Translations under genes and position numbers: made by a program | Source of the DNA: Lentzea aerocolonigenes | GTDB lineage: Bacteria; Actinomycetota; Actinomycetes; Mycobacteriales; Pseudonocardiaceae | Length of the DNA: 64,000 nt | Assembly: GCF_000974445.1 (NCBI RefSeq) | Contig: NZ_BBOJ01000018.1 | Location: 124,001-188,000 of the forward strand | Direction of reading: 5' to 3' | Shown here: piece after piece, positions 42,942-50,646 of the stretch | Layout: the number at the start of each line of letters is the position of its first letter | How positions within the stretch are numbered: the first letter of the stretch is position 1 | The notes under the pieces: generated by a model | Databases searched by the model: none | The model's input: the letters and a program-made list of their open reading frames with translations, nothing else | What the model was told of the DNA's origin: nothing

Positions 42942-44212
42942 GCGCTGATCAGCTCGACCTCGCCGCCCTGGTGCCCAGGAGGGACGACGGCGAGGGCGTC
43001 GGCGAGCGCGGCACCCCACAGCGAACCGGGGCGGTCGTGGCCTGCGGGGATCGCGTTGTCGCCCCGCCTGGTCACCGGGACCAGGCGTGTGTCGCGGGGG
43101 TGCGCTTCTACTCGCGTGAGGCGCGCGGTGATCGGTGGGCGTGGCGCGTGCCCGCCGAGGGTGCCGAGCAACGGCTGGAGCAGCGTCAGGACCGCGGCGA
43201 ACGCGGCGAAAGGGTTGCCCGGCAGGCCGACGACGCAACGGCCGTCGGGCAGCACGGCGAGCAGCATGGGGTGGCCCGGGCGGCAGGCGACTCCGCTGAC
43301 GAGGATCTCGGCGCCGAGGTCGTGGAGCACTCGGCGCAGGTGATCGGCTGGGCCGGCCGAGGTGGCGCCACAGGTGACGAGGACGTCGGCCTGGTCGGAT
43401 GTGAGGGCGTTGGTGAGGGCGTCGGCCAGGGCGGACGGGTCGTCTCGCACGTGGGTGGTGCCGACCAGGTCGGCTCCGACGAGCAGACCGGGGAGCATCG
43501 GGCCGATGGCGTCGCGGACCCTGCCTGGGCGTGGTGAGCCGGACCGGAGCAGCTCGTCGCCCGTCACGATCACGGTCACGCGCGGGCGGCGGTGGACCAG
43601 CAGGGTGTCGTGACCCGCGCCCGCGGCGAGGCCCAGGACCGCGGGGGAGACCGCGGAACCGGCCGGGACGAGCTCGTCGCCGGCTGACCAGTCCTCGCCG
43701 CGGCGGCGGATGTGTTTGCCGACCTGCGCAGGTACCGGATGTTGACATCCCGAATGTTCACATCCTTGATGTTGACATCCGGGATGTTGACAACCTGCGG
43801 TTTGACCACCCACATGTCTACAACCTGAATGTTGACATTGTGCTTGTTCGACCAGCCGTGCGCCGTCGACCGTGCAGCGCTCCACCGGGATCACCAGGTC
43901 TGAGCCGACCGGCACCGGAGCCCCCGTCGCCACCCCGAACGCCTCACCGGGCCTCAACACCGTGTCCGACATGGGATCGCCAGCCGCGATCCGCCCCACG
44001 ACCGTCCACGGTCCCGGCCCGGCCACCGCGTAGCCGTCCATCGCCGAGGTGTCGCAGGTCGGCTGGCTGGCCAGCGCCCGCACACCCGACGCGAGCGCGA
44101 ACCCGGCGGCGTCGGACAAGACGAGCTCGACGGCTTCCAGCGGCTTCGCGGCTTCCCGCGCCGTCCGGCGGGCCGAAGGCCACGGCATGTTCTGGGGCAT
44201 GTTCTGGGGCAT
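42917..44212 (-). CDS. moeA: Molybdopterin molybdenumtransferase MoeA with Cys/His-repeat insertion
   Basis: 431 residues from the ATG at 44212. MoeA inserts molybdate into adenylated molybdopterin. Conserved blocks: CDTSAMDGYAV, IRRRGEDWSAGDELVPAG, VTGDELL, TCGATSAG and GLPGNPFAAFA. Residues 126-159, just before the IRRRGED block, are an added array of about seven C-x-H-x-G pentapeptides (CQHSG, CRHVG, CQHPG). Without it the protein is about 398 residues, the normal length. The start is uncertain because of 12-base repeats at 44186-44229. It is divergent from the oxalate/formate-type transporter and near fdhD, pointing to a molybdenum formate dehydrogenase. Confidence 0.92.
   Translation of the reverse strand: MPQNMPQNMPWPSARRTAREAAKPLEAVELVLSDAAGFALASGVRALASQPTCDTSAMDGYAVAGPGPWTVVGRIAAGDPMSDTVLRPGEAFGVATGAPVPVGSDLVIPVERCTVDGARLVEQAQCQHSGCRHVGGQTAGCQHPGCQHQGCEHSGCQHPVPAQVGKHIRRRGEDWSAGDELVPAGSAVSPAVLGLAAGAGHDTLLVHRRPRVTVIVTGDELLRSGSPRPGRVRDAIGPMLPGLLVGADLVGTTHVRDDPSALADALTNALTSDQADVLVTCGATSAGPADHLRRVLHDLGAEILVSGVACRPGHPMLLAVLPDGRCVVGLPGNPFAAFAAVLTLLQPLLGTLGGHAPRPPITARLTRVEAHPRDTRLVPVTRRGDNAIPAGHDRPGSLWGAALADALAVVPPGHQGGEVELISAQAGQVPV
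43736..43837 (-). repeat. 15-base tandem repeats encoding C-x-H-x-G pentapeptides within moeA
   Basis: Seven 15-base units on the minus strand with core TGTCAACATCC. The central units are best conserved; unit three has lost both Cys and His (GQTAG). The array lies in a loop position where E. coli MoeA has no counterpart. It is in frame throughout. Confidence 0.85.
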
Positions 44213-44229
44213 GTCTGGGGCATGTTCAT
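44186..44229 (-). repeat. 12-base tandem repeat at the moeA start, one unit 11 bases long
   Basis: CCCCAGAACATG recurs with ATGs at 44223, 44212, 44200 and 44188. The spacings are 11, 12 and 12 bases. The ATG at 44229 has GGGAG five bases upstream but is out of frame with moeA because of the single 11-base unit; a full-length unit would restore MNMPQNMPQN continuing into MoeA. Confidence 0.75.
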
Positions 44230-44247
44230 GAGGGCTCCCGTGGTATA

Positions 44248-44271
44248 GCCTACCTCATACTGTATGCAATC
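44248..44271. promoter_or_regulatory. Shared oxalate-regulon operator, site 1 (moeA / transporter)
   Basis: A 24-base element with core CATAC-T-GTATG, flanked by GCCTACCT on the left and CAATC on the right. It matches 60730-60753 at 23 of 24 positions. It lies in the short divergent region between moeA and the MFS transporter, 20 bases before the transporter ATG. The perfect 11-base palindrome suggests a GntR-like or similar dimeric regulator. Confidence 0.75.
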
Positions 44272-44291
44272 CTCGGGACGGGGTGAAGGGC

Positions 44292-45533
44292 ATGCCAGTC
44301 GCGACTTACGTACGTGATCACGTCGGCAGGCTCTACCGGGTGGGGGAGACCGACGTCGAGGTGTCGGGACGCTCGCGCCGCGCGGTGCTGTGGGCGGCGT
44401 GGGCGGCGATGCTCGCGGCCGGCACCGGGCAGTACGGGTTCGGTGCGTTGATCCCTCAGCTGCAGGAACGGTGGAGCGTGCCGGAGCTGTTCTGGGCCTT
44501 GGCGTTGTGGACGGTGGGCCAGGCGGGCACGGCGTTCCCCGCGGCCTGGTTGAAGGAGCGGAACAGACTCACGCCGACCGGTGCCATGTGGATCGGCGCG
44601 CTCCTGTGCGGCACCGGTCTGCTGACGCTCGGCCAGGGCCAGCTCGTCGGGTACGCCGTGCTCGGCGGTGTCGGCGCGGGCCTGGTCTACGCGACGTGCC
44701 TGGGCACGGTCGTTCGCTGGTATCCCGAGCGTGTGACCAGGAAGGTCGCGTTCGTCAGCGGGGCGTTCGCGTACGGGTCGGTGCCGTTCGTGCTGACCGC
44801 CGGGGCGTTCTTCGGTGGCGGATTTCTCCTGCAGGCGTCCATCGCGGTCACCGTGGTCGTCGCCGTCGCGGGCGTGGTGATGAAGGACCCGCCCGAGCAC
44901 TGGTGGCCGCCGCACGTGTCGCCGCGCGAGTGGGCGCTGGACCGGGCGCGGGTGCCGAACCGGGCGGCGCTCAAGGAGTTCCGGCCGGAGCAGGCCATGC
45001 GGTGCGGCACGTTCTGGTGGCTCTACGGCGGTGTGGCGTTCGCGGCGGCGGTGTCGCTCTACGACCTGGCGTACCTGCCGTTGTTCGTGGGAGACAAGAC
45101 ACTCGGCGCGGTTGCTCTGGCGACGCTCGCCGCGGCGACGGGCACAGGACGCGTGCTGGTCGGCTGGATCTCGGACCGCGTCGGACGCCGCAAGGCACTC
45201 GTGTGGACGTTGGCGACCGGCGGCTGTGCGCAGTTCGTGCTGCTGTACTCGTCCAACGTCGTGGGCCTGCTCATCGGTGCGACGCTGGCCGGACTCGGCA
45301 CGGGGTGCTGTTACTCGTTGCTCGTGGGCGTCACCAGGGAGTACTTCGGCGAGACGAACGGCGCGCGGAACTTCGGCGTGCTCTACACCGCCAAGGCCGG
45401 GGGAGCGCTGATCGCCGCGATCGTCCTCGCCTCGCAGGGGCCGGCGTTCGCGTTCACCGCGGCGGGGGTGCTGGGGCTGGCGGGTGCGCTGTTCACGCGG
45501 CACCTGTCGCAGCCGGGAAGGCCCCGCCTGTGA
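44292..45533 (+). CDS. MFS transporter, oxalate/formate antiporter (OFA) type
   Basis: 413 residues from the ATG at 44292 with GGGTGAAGG upstream; a GTG at 44283 is the alternative. Twelve hydrophobic segments. GAGLVYATCLGTVVRWYPERV and LGTGCCYSLLVGV match the OFA subfamily pattern (only the WYPER loop is close to diagnostic). The oxalate:formate exchangers of this family import oxalate and export formate. Assignment rests on the family plus the operator shared with the frc operon at 60.8 kb. A hairpin follows the stop codon. Confidence 0.82.
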   Translation: MPVATYVRDHVGRLYRVGETDVEVSGRSRRAVLWAAWAAMLAAGTGQYGFGALIPQLQERWSVPELFWALALWTVGQAGTAFPAAWLKERNRLTPTGAMWIGALLCGTGLLTLGQGQLVGYAVLGGVGAGLVYATCLGTVVRWYPERVTRKVAFVSGAFAYGSVPFVLTAGAFFGGGFLLQASIAVTVVVAVAGVVMKDPPEHWWPPHVSPREWALDRARVPNRAALKEFRPEQAMRCGTFWWLYGGVAFAAAVSLYDLAYLPLFVGDKTLGAVALATLAAATGTGRVLVGWISDRVGRRKALVWTLATGGCAQFVLLYSSNVVGLLIGATLAGLGTGCCYSLLVGVTREYFGETNGARNFGVLYTAKAGGALIAAIVLASQGPAFAFTAAGVLGLAGALFTRHLSQPGRPRL

Positions 45534-45534
45534 G

Positions 45535-45569
45535 CCGGGTGCCGAGGCTCGCGAGAGGCCGGCACCCGG
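45535..45569 (+). terminator. Hairpin after the OFA-type transporter gene
   Basis: A perfect 10-base stem (CCGGGTGCCG at 45535-45544 with 45560-45569) around a 15-base loop, two bases after the transporter stop. It may end or reduce transcription into the unknown gene and fdhD. Confidence 0.6.
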
Positions 45570-45592
45570 CACCCGCGGACGGGTGTTGCCTG

Positions 45593-46069
45593 ATGGAGCT
45601 GACGTCGGTGCTCGCGGGCGAGGTGTGGTCGGACCGGCCCGCCTGCGTGCACCCGGTGCTGGCGTGCGTGGCGCGGTGCGTCAACGACCAGTCCACAGAA
45701 GACGGTCGGAGGAAGCTGTTGCCCTTCGCCACCAAGGTGATCGGCACACGGAAGGCGTCCGCGCAACGCCTGGTCGCGCATTGCGTGCGCAGGGCGGGCA
45801 TTGCCGCGCCGACGTGGTGGCCGCGCAGCTGGGTGGTCACCAGGGCCGTGCGGGCGATGAACGGGGACGAGGTGTTGCGGCGTCTGCTCGACGAGTGCGT
45901 CGCGATCTGCGGGGAGGCAACCGGTGGGGCGAGTGACGAGCAGGCGGCGCGTGATCCGGCTGGTGGACGACGCGGTCACCGCGCGTCCGGACACCCTGGC
46001 GGTCGAGGAACCGCTGGAGATCCGCGTGCGGGGCAAGTCCCTCGCCGTCACCATGCGCACGCCGGGTGA
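45593..46069 (+). CDS. Hypothetical protein overlapping fdhD
   Basis: 158 residues from the ATG at 45593; a GTG at 45530 is also open but covers a terminator-like hairpin. The first 110 residues look like a real protein (MELTSVLAGEVWSDRP, CVHPVLACVARCVND, RKLLPFATKVIGT). The last 48 residues run inside fdhD in another frame and have shadow-like Arg/Gly-rich composition. An adjacent frame has a TGA at 45934-45936, so the ancestral end may have been there and a frameshift or lost stop is possible. Unknown function; conserved-looking neighbour of fdhD. Confidence 0.5.
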   Translation: MELTSVLAGEVWSDRPACVHPVLACVARCVNDQSTEDGRRKLLPFATKVIGTRKASAQRLVAHCVRRAGIAAPTWWPRSWVVTRAVRAMNGDEVLRRLLDECVAICGEATGGASDEQAARDPAGGRRGHRASGHPGGRGTAGDPRAGQVPRRHHAHAG

Positions 46070-46763
46070 CGACTTCGACCTCGCGGCGGGCTTCCTGGTC
46101 AGCGAAGGCGTGGTGCGCAGCCCGTCCGACATCACCTCCATCCGCTACTGCGCGGGCGCGACGGCCGACGGCGGCAACACCTACAACGTGCTCGACGTCG
46201 GCCTCGGAGAAGGCGTCGCGCCACCGGATCCGTCGATCGAGCGCAACTTCTACACGACGTCGAGCTGCGGCCTGTGCGGCAAGGCGAGCCTGGACGCCGT
46301 GCGCACCACCGCGACCTGGCAGGTGGCGTCCGACCCGATCCGGCTCGACTCGCGGGTGATCACCGAGTTCCCGGCGAAACTCCGTGCCGCGCAACGGGTT
46401 TTCGACCGGACGGGCGGTCTGCACGCGGCCGGCCTGTTCGACGCCGGCGGCACCCTGCTGTGCCTGCGCGAGGACGTCGGCCGGCACAACGCGGTCGACA
46501 AGGTCGTCGGCTGGGCCATTCGCAACGGCAGGCTGCCGCTGACGAGCACCGTGCTGATGGTGAGCGGCAGGGCGTCGTTCGAACTGGTGCAGAAGGCCGT
46601 CATGGCGGGGATTCCGGTGCTCACGGCGGTGTCCGCGCCCTCATCGCTCGCCGCCGACTTGGCCGGGGAGATGGGCGTGACGCTCGTCGGGTTCCTCCGC
46701 GGCACGTCGATGAACGTCTACACAGGAGGGCACCGCCTCGGCGTGACGGCCAGTGTTCGTTAG
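45924..46763 (+). CDS. fdhD: Formate dehydrogenase accessory sulfurtransferase FdhD
   Basis: 279 residues from the GTG at 45924. FdhD passes sulfur from IscS to the molybdenum cofactor so that formate dehydrogenase becomes active. The essential Cys pair is in SSCGLCGKAS (residues 115 and 118). TMRTPGDDFDLAAGFLVSEG, GRHNAVDKVVG and STVLMVSGRASFELV are family blocks. With moeA and an OFA-type transporter nearby, this supports formate oxidation downstream of oxalate breakdown. No formate dehydrogenase structural gene lies in the window. Confidence 0.95.
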   Translation: MGRVTSRRRVIRLVDDAVTARPDTLAVEEPLEIRVRGKSLAVTMRTPGDDFDLAAGFLVSEGVVRSPSDITSIRYCAGATADGGNTYNVLDVGLGEGVAPPDPSIERNFYTTSSCGLCGKASLDAVRTTATWQVASDPIRLDSRVITEFPAKLRAAQRVFDRTGGLHAAGLFDAGGTLLCLREDVGRHNAVDKVVGWAIRNGRLPLTSTVLMVSGRASFELVQKAVMAGIPVLTAVSAPSSLAADLAGEMGVTLVGFLRGTSMNVYTGGHRLGVTASVR

Positions 46764-46839
46764 TCCGCATGGCGTCCTCCGTGAGGAGGATGCCTCACGG
46801 CGGACGCGATCTTGGTACGAACCGCATAACGTTCTTCCC

Positions 46840-47709
46840 ATGTTGACTGTGAGGGGGATCAGCCGGAGCTTCGGCGACCACCGCGTCCTCGACGAGGTGA
46901 GTTTCGACGTGAAGCCCGGCAGGATGACCGGCTTCCTGGGGGCCAACGGATCCGGCAAGACGACGACGATGCGGATCGTGCTGGGGGTGCTCGCCGCGCA
47001 CGGGGGTTCGGTGAGCTGGCTCGGGAAGCCGGTCACTCCTGCGCACCGGCCCGACTTCGGCTACATGCCGGAGGAACGCGGGCTCTACCCGAAGATGAAG
47101 GTGCGCGAGCAGATCACGTGGCTCGGCCGCCTGCACGGCGTCGACCGGGCGACCGCGCAGCGCAACACCGACGAGCTGCTCGCCGACCTGGAGCTGACCG
47201 ACCGCGCCGACGACCGGCTGGAGGCGCTGTCGCTCGGCAACCAGCAGCGCGTGCAGATCGCCGCGGCGCTCGTGCACGACCCGGACGTGCTGATCCTCGA
47301 CGAGCCGTTCTCCGGCCTCGACCCGATCGCCGTCGAGACCGTGCTGGACGTGCTGCGCAAGCGAGCCGCGAACGGTGTGCCCGTGCTGTTCTCCAGCCAC
47401 CAGCTCGCGATCGTGGAACGGCTCTGCGACGACGTGGTGATCATCTCCAAGGGGCGGATCGCCGCGAACGGGTCACGCGAGGAGCTGCGCCGCCGGCACG
47501 CCGGTGAACGCTACGAGATCGTCGTGGAGGAGGACGCGGGCTGGATCCGCGACGTGCCGGGCACGACCATCCTGGAGCTCGACGGGCCGCGCGCGGTGTT
47601 CGAGTCCGAACCCCAGCAGGTGCTCAGGGCCGCCCTGGACCGCGGCGAGGTCCGCTCGTTCACCCCGGTCGTGCCGACGCTCGACGAGATCTTCAAGGAA
47701 GTGATCTGA
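46840..47709 (+). CDS. ABC transporter ATP-binding protein (NatA-like)
   Basis: 289 residues from the ATG at 46840. Walker A GANGSGKTTT at about residues 34-43, signature LSLGNQQRVQIA (Q-loop, LSxGN variant), Walker B VLILDEPFSGLD, H-loop SSHQL. A C-terminal domain of about 75 residues follows the DUF4162 pattern common in sodium or drug exporter ATPases. It is encoded directly before its membrane partner (ATG at 47711), one base after the stop. It powers export across the membrane. Confidence 0.93.
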   Translation: MLTVRGISRSFGDHRVLDEVSFDVKPGRMTGFLGANGSGKTTTMRIVLGVLAAHGGSVSWLGKPVTPAHRPDFGYMPEERGLYPKMKVREQITWLGRLHGVDRATAQRNTDELLADLELTDRADDRLEALSLGNQQRVQIAAALVHDPDVLILDEPFSGLDPIAVETVLDVLRKRAANGVPVLFSSHQLAIVERLCDDVVIISKGRIAANGSREELRRRHAGERYEIVVEEDAGWIRDVPGTTILELDGPRAVFESEPQQVLRAALDRGEVRSFTPVVPTLDEIFKEVI

Positions 47710-47710
47710 C

Positions 47711-48778
47711 ATGGCCAGGGCCTCCTTCAGCCAGTCCACCTGGCTCGTCGCCGAACGCGAGATCAAGACCCTGGTCGGCAGCAAGGGTTTCTGGATCGGC
47801 TTCCTGTTCACGATCGTCGGGTTGTTCGCGCTCACCGTGCTGCCGACGGTGTTCGGCGGTGACGATCCCAAGGTCGCCGCGGTCGGATCCGCCGTGCGGG
47901 TCGTGCAGGGCAAGCAACTCGACGTCCGAGAGGTGGCCACCGTCGAGGAAGCCGCCGACCTCGTGCGCGAGGACGAGGTCGAGGCGGCGATCGTGCCGGA
48001 CGGTGGCGGGATCAAGGTCCTCGCGCTGAACGACCCGCCCAACGACGTGATCCGGCAGCTCGTCGAGTCACCGCCGGTGGAGCTGCTGGACGCGTCGGCG
48101 GTGAGCTCCGGGCAACGGGCCGTCACCGTGATCGTGTTCGGGCTGGTGTTCCTGATGTTCGGCATGGGCGGCGCGGCGATCGCGCAGAGCACCGTGACCG
48201 AGAAGCAGACCCGGATCGTGGAGATCCTGGTGTCGACGGTGCCGGTGCGGGCACTGCTCGCGGGCAAGATCCTCGGCCACACCATCCTGACGCTCGCCCA
48301 GGTCGTGGTGCTCGCGCTCGCGGCACCGATCGCGCTGCGGGTCGCCGGTCTCGGCGAACTGCTGGGAGTGGTGGCGCCCGCGTTGGGCTGGTTCGTGCCG
48401 TTCCTGATGCTCGGGTTCGTGCTGATCTCGTCGATGTGGGCGGTCGCCGGTGCGCTGGTCAGCCGTCAGGAGGACCTCGGCTCGACGATGGGCCTGGTCA
48501 TGCTCGCGGTGATGGGACCGTACTTCGGCGTGCAGTTCTTCTACGAGAACGCCACTGTGCTCAAGGTGATGTCCTTCGTGCCCTTCACCGCCGGCGTCGC
48601 GATGCCGGTGAGGTTGTTCGGCCAGCAGGCACAGCCGTGGGAGGCCATCCTCTCTCTCGTCCTCCTCGCGGCCACGGTGGTCGCGATCCTGCTGATCGCC
48701 TCGCGCCTCTACACCGGCTCGCTGCTGCAGACCGGTGCACGGGTGAAGCTCGCGAAGGCGTGGGCACCGGCAGAATAG
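47711..48778 (+). CDS. ABC transporter permease (NatB/ABC-2 type)
   Basis: 355 residues. One N-terminal hydrophobic helix (GFWIGFLFTIVGLFALTVL), then an extracellular region of about 130 residues, then five more hydrophobic segments. TVTEKQTRIVEILVSTVPVRALLAGKI is the conserved ABC-2/NatB motif (EK..R..E.L..S). Probable sodium, drug or peptide exporter with the ATPase encoded just before it. Confidence 0.92.
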   Translation: MARASFSQSTWLVAEREIKTLVGSKGFWIGFLFTIVGLFALTVLPTVFGGDDPKVAAVGSAVRVVQGKQLDVREVATVEEAADLVREDEVEAAIVPDGGGIKVLALNDPPNDVIRQLVESPPVELLDASAVSSGQRAVTVIVFGLVFLMFGMGGAAIAQSTVTEKQTRIVEILVSTVPVRALLAGKILGHTILTLAQVVVLALAAPIALRVAGLGELLGVVAPALGWFVPFLMLGFVLISSMWAVAGALVSRQEDLGSTMGLVMLAVMGPYFGVQFFYENATVLKVMSFVPFTAGVAMPVRLFGQQAQPWEAILSLVLLAATVVAILLIASRLYTGSLLQTGARVKLAKAWAPAE

Positions 48779-48782
48779 GGCC

Positions 48783-49694
48783 ATGATCGCTGATCCGATT
48801 CGCCTCGCCGTCGTCGGCCTGGGTGCCATGGGCACCCGGATGCTGGCGGCGGCGCAGGCACATCCGGGCTACACGGTGGTGGCTGGCGTCGACGTGGCAC
48901 CCCGATCGCTCGACGTCCCCGTGGTGACCTCGCTGGACGAGGTCCTGTCCGATGTGGACACCGTGTACGTCTCGACGCCACCGGCCTCGCACGCCTCCCT
49001 GGTGCTCAAGGCGTTCGAGGCGGACAAGGCAGTGTTCTGCGAGAAGCCGCTCGCCGTGGACCTCGGCGAGGCCCGCGCGCTGGCCGCCGCCGCCCGGGGA
49101 CGCCCCAACGCGGTGAACTTCGCGTTGTCGGACATGGTCGCGACGCTGGAGATCGAACGACGGCTGCCGGAGCTGGGAACGCTGCGGGGCGTGGAGATCC
49201 GGCTGCAGTTCCCGCGCTGGCCCCGAGCGTTCCAGGCGGAGGCGGCCTGGCTCGCGCGCAACGAGCAGGGCGGGTTCGTCCGCGAGGTGTTGTCGCACTT
49301 CGTGTACCTGACCGACCGGCTGCTCGGACCGCTGACGGTCGAGTCGGTGTCGGCGGACTTCCCCGAGCCGGGTGCCGCGGAGGTCGCGGCACGCGGAGTG
49401 CTGCGGGGCAACGGGGTGCCGGTGCACGTGTCCGCGTTCTCCGGGCTGGCGGGTCCCGAGATCTACGAGTGGACGGTGTGGGGCACGGAACGGTCGCTGC
49501 GGCTCGACCAGTGGGCTTTGCTGTCCACTTCGGACGGTGGACCGTGGGAGCCGGTGCCGTTGGAGCAGACCGGTTCGGACTACTCGCGGCTCACGCTGTT
49601 CGCCCAGGCCGTGCGGGGTGAGCACCCGCACGACCTGGCGAACTTCGAAAGCGGTCTGCGCGTGGCCGAGGTGATCGAGGCGTTCCTGCGGTGA
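48783..49694 (+). CDS. Gfo/Idh/MocA family oxidoreductase
   Basis: 303 residues from the ATG at 48783, four bases after the ABC permease stop. VVGLGAMGTRMLAAAQAHPG is the N-terminal NAD(P)-binding motif, VYVSTPPASH the next strand, and CEKPLAVDL contains the EKP motif of the catalytic cleft. Such enzymes oxidise or reduce sugars and inositols; the substrate is unknown. Close spacing to the ABC genes suggests cotranscription. The end is two bases from the convergent hydrolase gene. Confidence 0.92.
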   Translation: MIADPIRLAVVGLGAMGTRMLAAAQAHPGYTVVAGVDVAPRSLDVPVVTSLDEVLSDVDTVYVSTPPASHASLVLKAFEADKAVFCEKPLAVDLGEARALAAAARGRPNAVNFALSDMVATLEIERRLPELGTLRGVEIRLQFPRWPRAFQAEAAWLARNEQGGFVREVLSHFVYLTDRLLGPLTVESVSADFPEPGAAEVAARGVLRGNGVPVHVSAFSGLAGPEIYEWTVWGTERSLRLDQWALLSTSDGGPWEPVPLEQTGSDYSRLTLFAQAVRGEHPHDLANFESGLRVAEVIEAFLR

Positions 49695-49695
49695 C

Positions 49696-50538
49696 TCAGC
49701 CGAGGACTTCGCGCAGCTTCGCGCCGAACTCCTCCGGCTTGCCCGCCCAGCCGAACTCGCCGCCCATGAACCCGCCGTGGTGGCTGGGGAAGACGACCGC
49801 CTCCTGGCCGAGCAGCTTCGCGGTGTACAAGGCGGTGCGCGCGGTGAACGCGTTGCCCGTCTCCTCGCCGACCGCGATCACGATGCGCGTGGGCGCGGCC
49901 TTCAGCGCGTCGACCCGCGGGTAGTAGTCGGTGATCGCGAGCGACCGGGTGCTCAGCAACGGGTCGTCGCGCTTGCCGTCGTCCTCGGCCGGCATGCCGA
50001 ACTGCGCGGGATCCGGTGCGGGCAGGGCGAAGTACTCGTCGGTGTACTCGCCCTGCCAAGAGCTCATCTGCATGAACGCGGCCATGCCCGAGCCCGATCC
50101 CTTGGCCTGGTAGGCCTCGATGAAACCGTCGCGGGCACGGCGGGCGGCCGGCGCGTCCGGCAGCACGTCGATGATCGGCGGCTCGTGCGCGACGAGCGTG
50201 ACGACGTCGTTCGGGTAGGACGCCACGAGCTCCAGCGCCGTGACCGCGCCACCGCTGGACGCGAAGAGGTCGACCGGACCGCCGACGGCCTCGATCACCG
50301 CGTGCACGTCCGCGGCTTGCGTCTCGGGCGTGTTGTCCGTGCGGCCGTCGGATCTCGTGCTGCGGCCGAGGCCGCGCGGGTCGTAGGTGATCACGGTGCG
50401 GTCGGGGAACTGAGCGCGCAGGGCGGTGAAGCCGCTGGCGTCCATGGGCTGGCCGATCATCATCAACGGGCGGCCGCCCTCGCCGTGCACGTCGTAGGTG
50501 ATGGCCGCTTTGTCTGTTTCGAGAACGTGTGTAGCCAT
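49696..50538 (-). CDS. Alpha/beta-hydrolase
   Basis: 280 residues from the ATG at 50538 with GGGGAGAA upstream. The nucleophile elbow is LFASSGGAVTAL (SxSGG variant of GxSxG), and SHHGGFMG near the C-terminus holds the catalytic His. YDPRGLGRSTR is the typical strand-4 loop. Cytoplasmic; substrate unknown. It is divergent from an SDR gene. Confidence 0.9.
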   Translation of the reverse strand: MATHVLETDKAAITYDVHGEGGRPLMMIGQPMDASGFTALRAQFPDRTVITYDPRGLGRSTRSDGRTDNTPETQAADVHAVIEAVGGPVDLFASSGGAVTALELVASYPNDVVTLVAHEPPIIDVLPDAPAARRARDGFIEAYQAKGSGSGMAAFMQMSSWQGEYTDEYFALPAPDPAQFGMPAEDDGKRDDPLLSTRSLAITDYYPRVDALKAAPTRIVIAVGEETGNAFTARTALYTAKLLGQEAVVFPSHHGGFMGGEFGWAGKPEEFGAKLREVLG

Positions 50539-50610
50539 GTTTTCTCCCCAGTCGGATCGGGTCTGAACAGCCTAGTCACAGACGTGAACCGCGGTCGGCC
50601 AACAGGCCGA

Positions 50611-50639
50611 TCGACCTGCGTGTATTCGGCTGTTATCAA
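50611..50639 (+). promoter_or_regulatory. Putative promoter of the SDR gene
   Basis: TCGACC (50611-50616), 17-base spacer, TATCAA (50634-50639), eight bases before the ATG at 50647, consistent with a leaderless transcript. Confidence 0.45.
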
Positions 50640-50646
50640 AGATCGC

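Noticed and set aside
43736..43837. Regular repeats that could suggest a CRISPR array
   Set aside because: Units are 15 bases without spacers and lie in frame within moeA, encoding C-x-H-x-G pentapeptides.
44186..44229. Short direct repeats as an insertion or attachment site
   Set aside because: They are contiguous 11- and 12-base units with no integrase, tRNA or transposase gene nearby.
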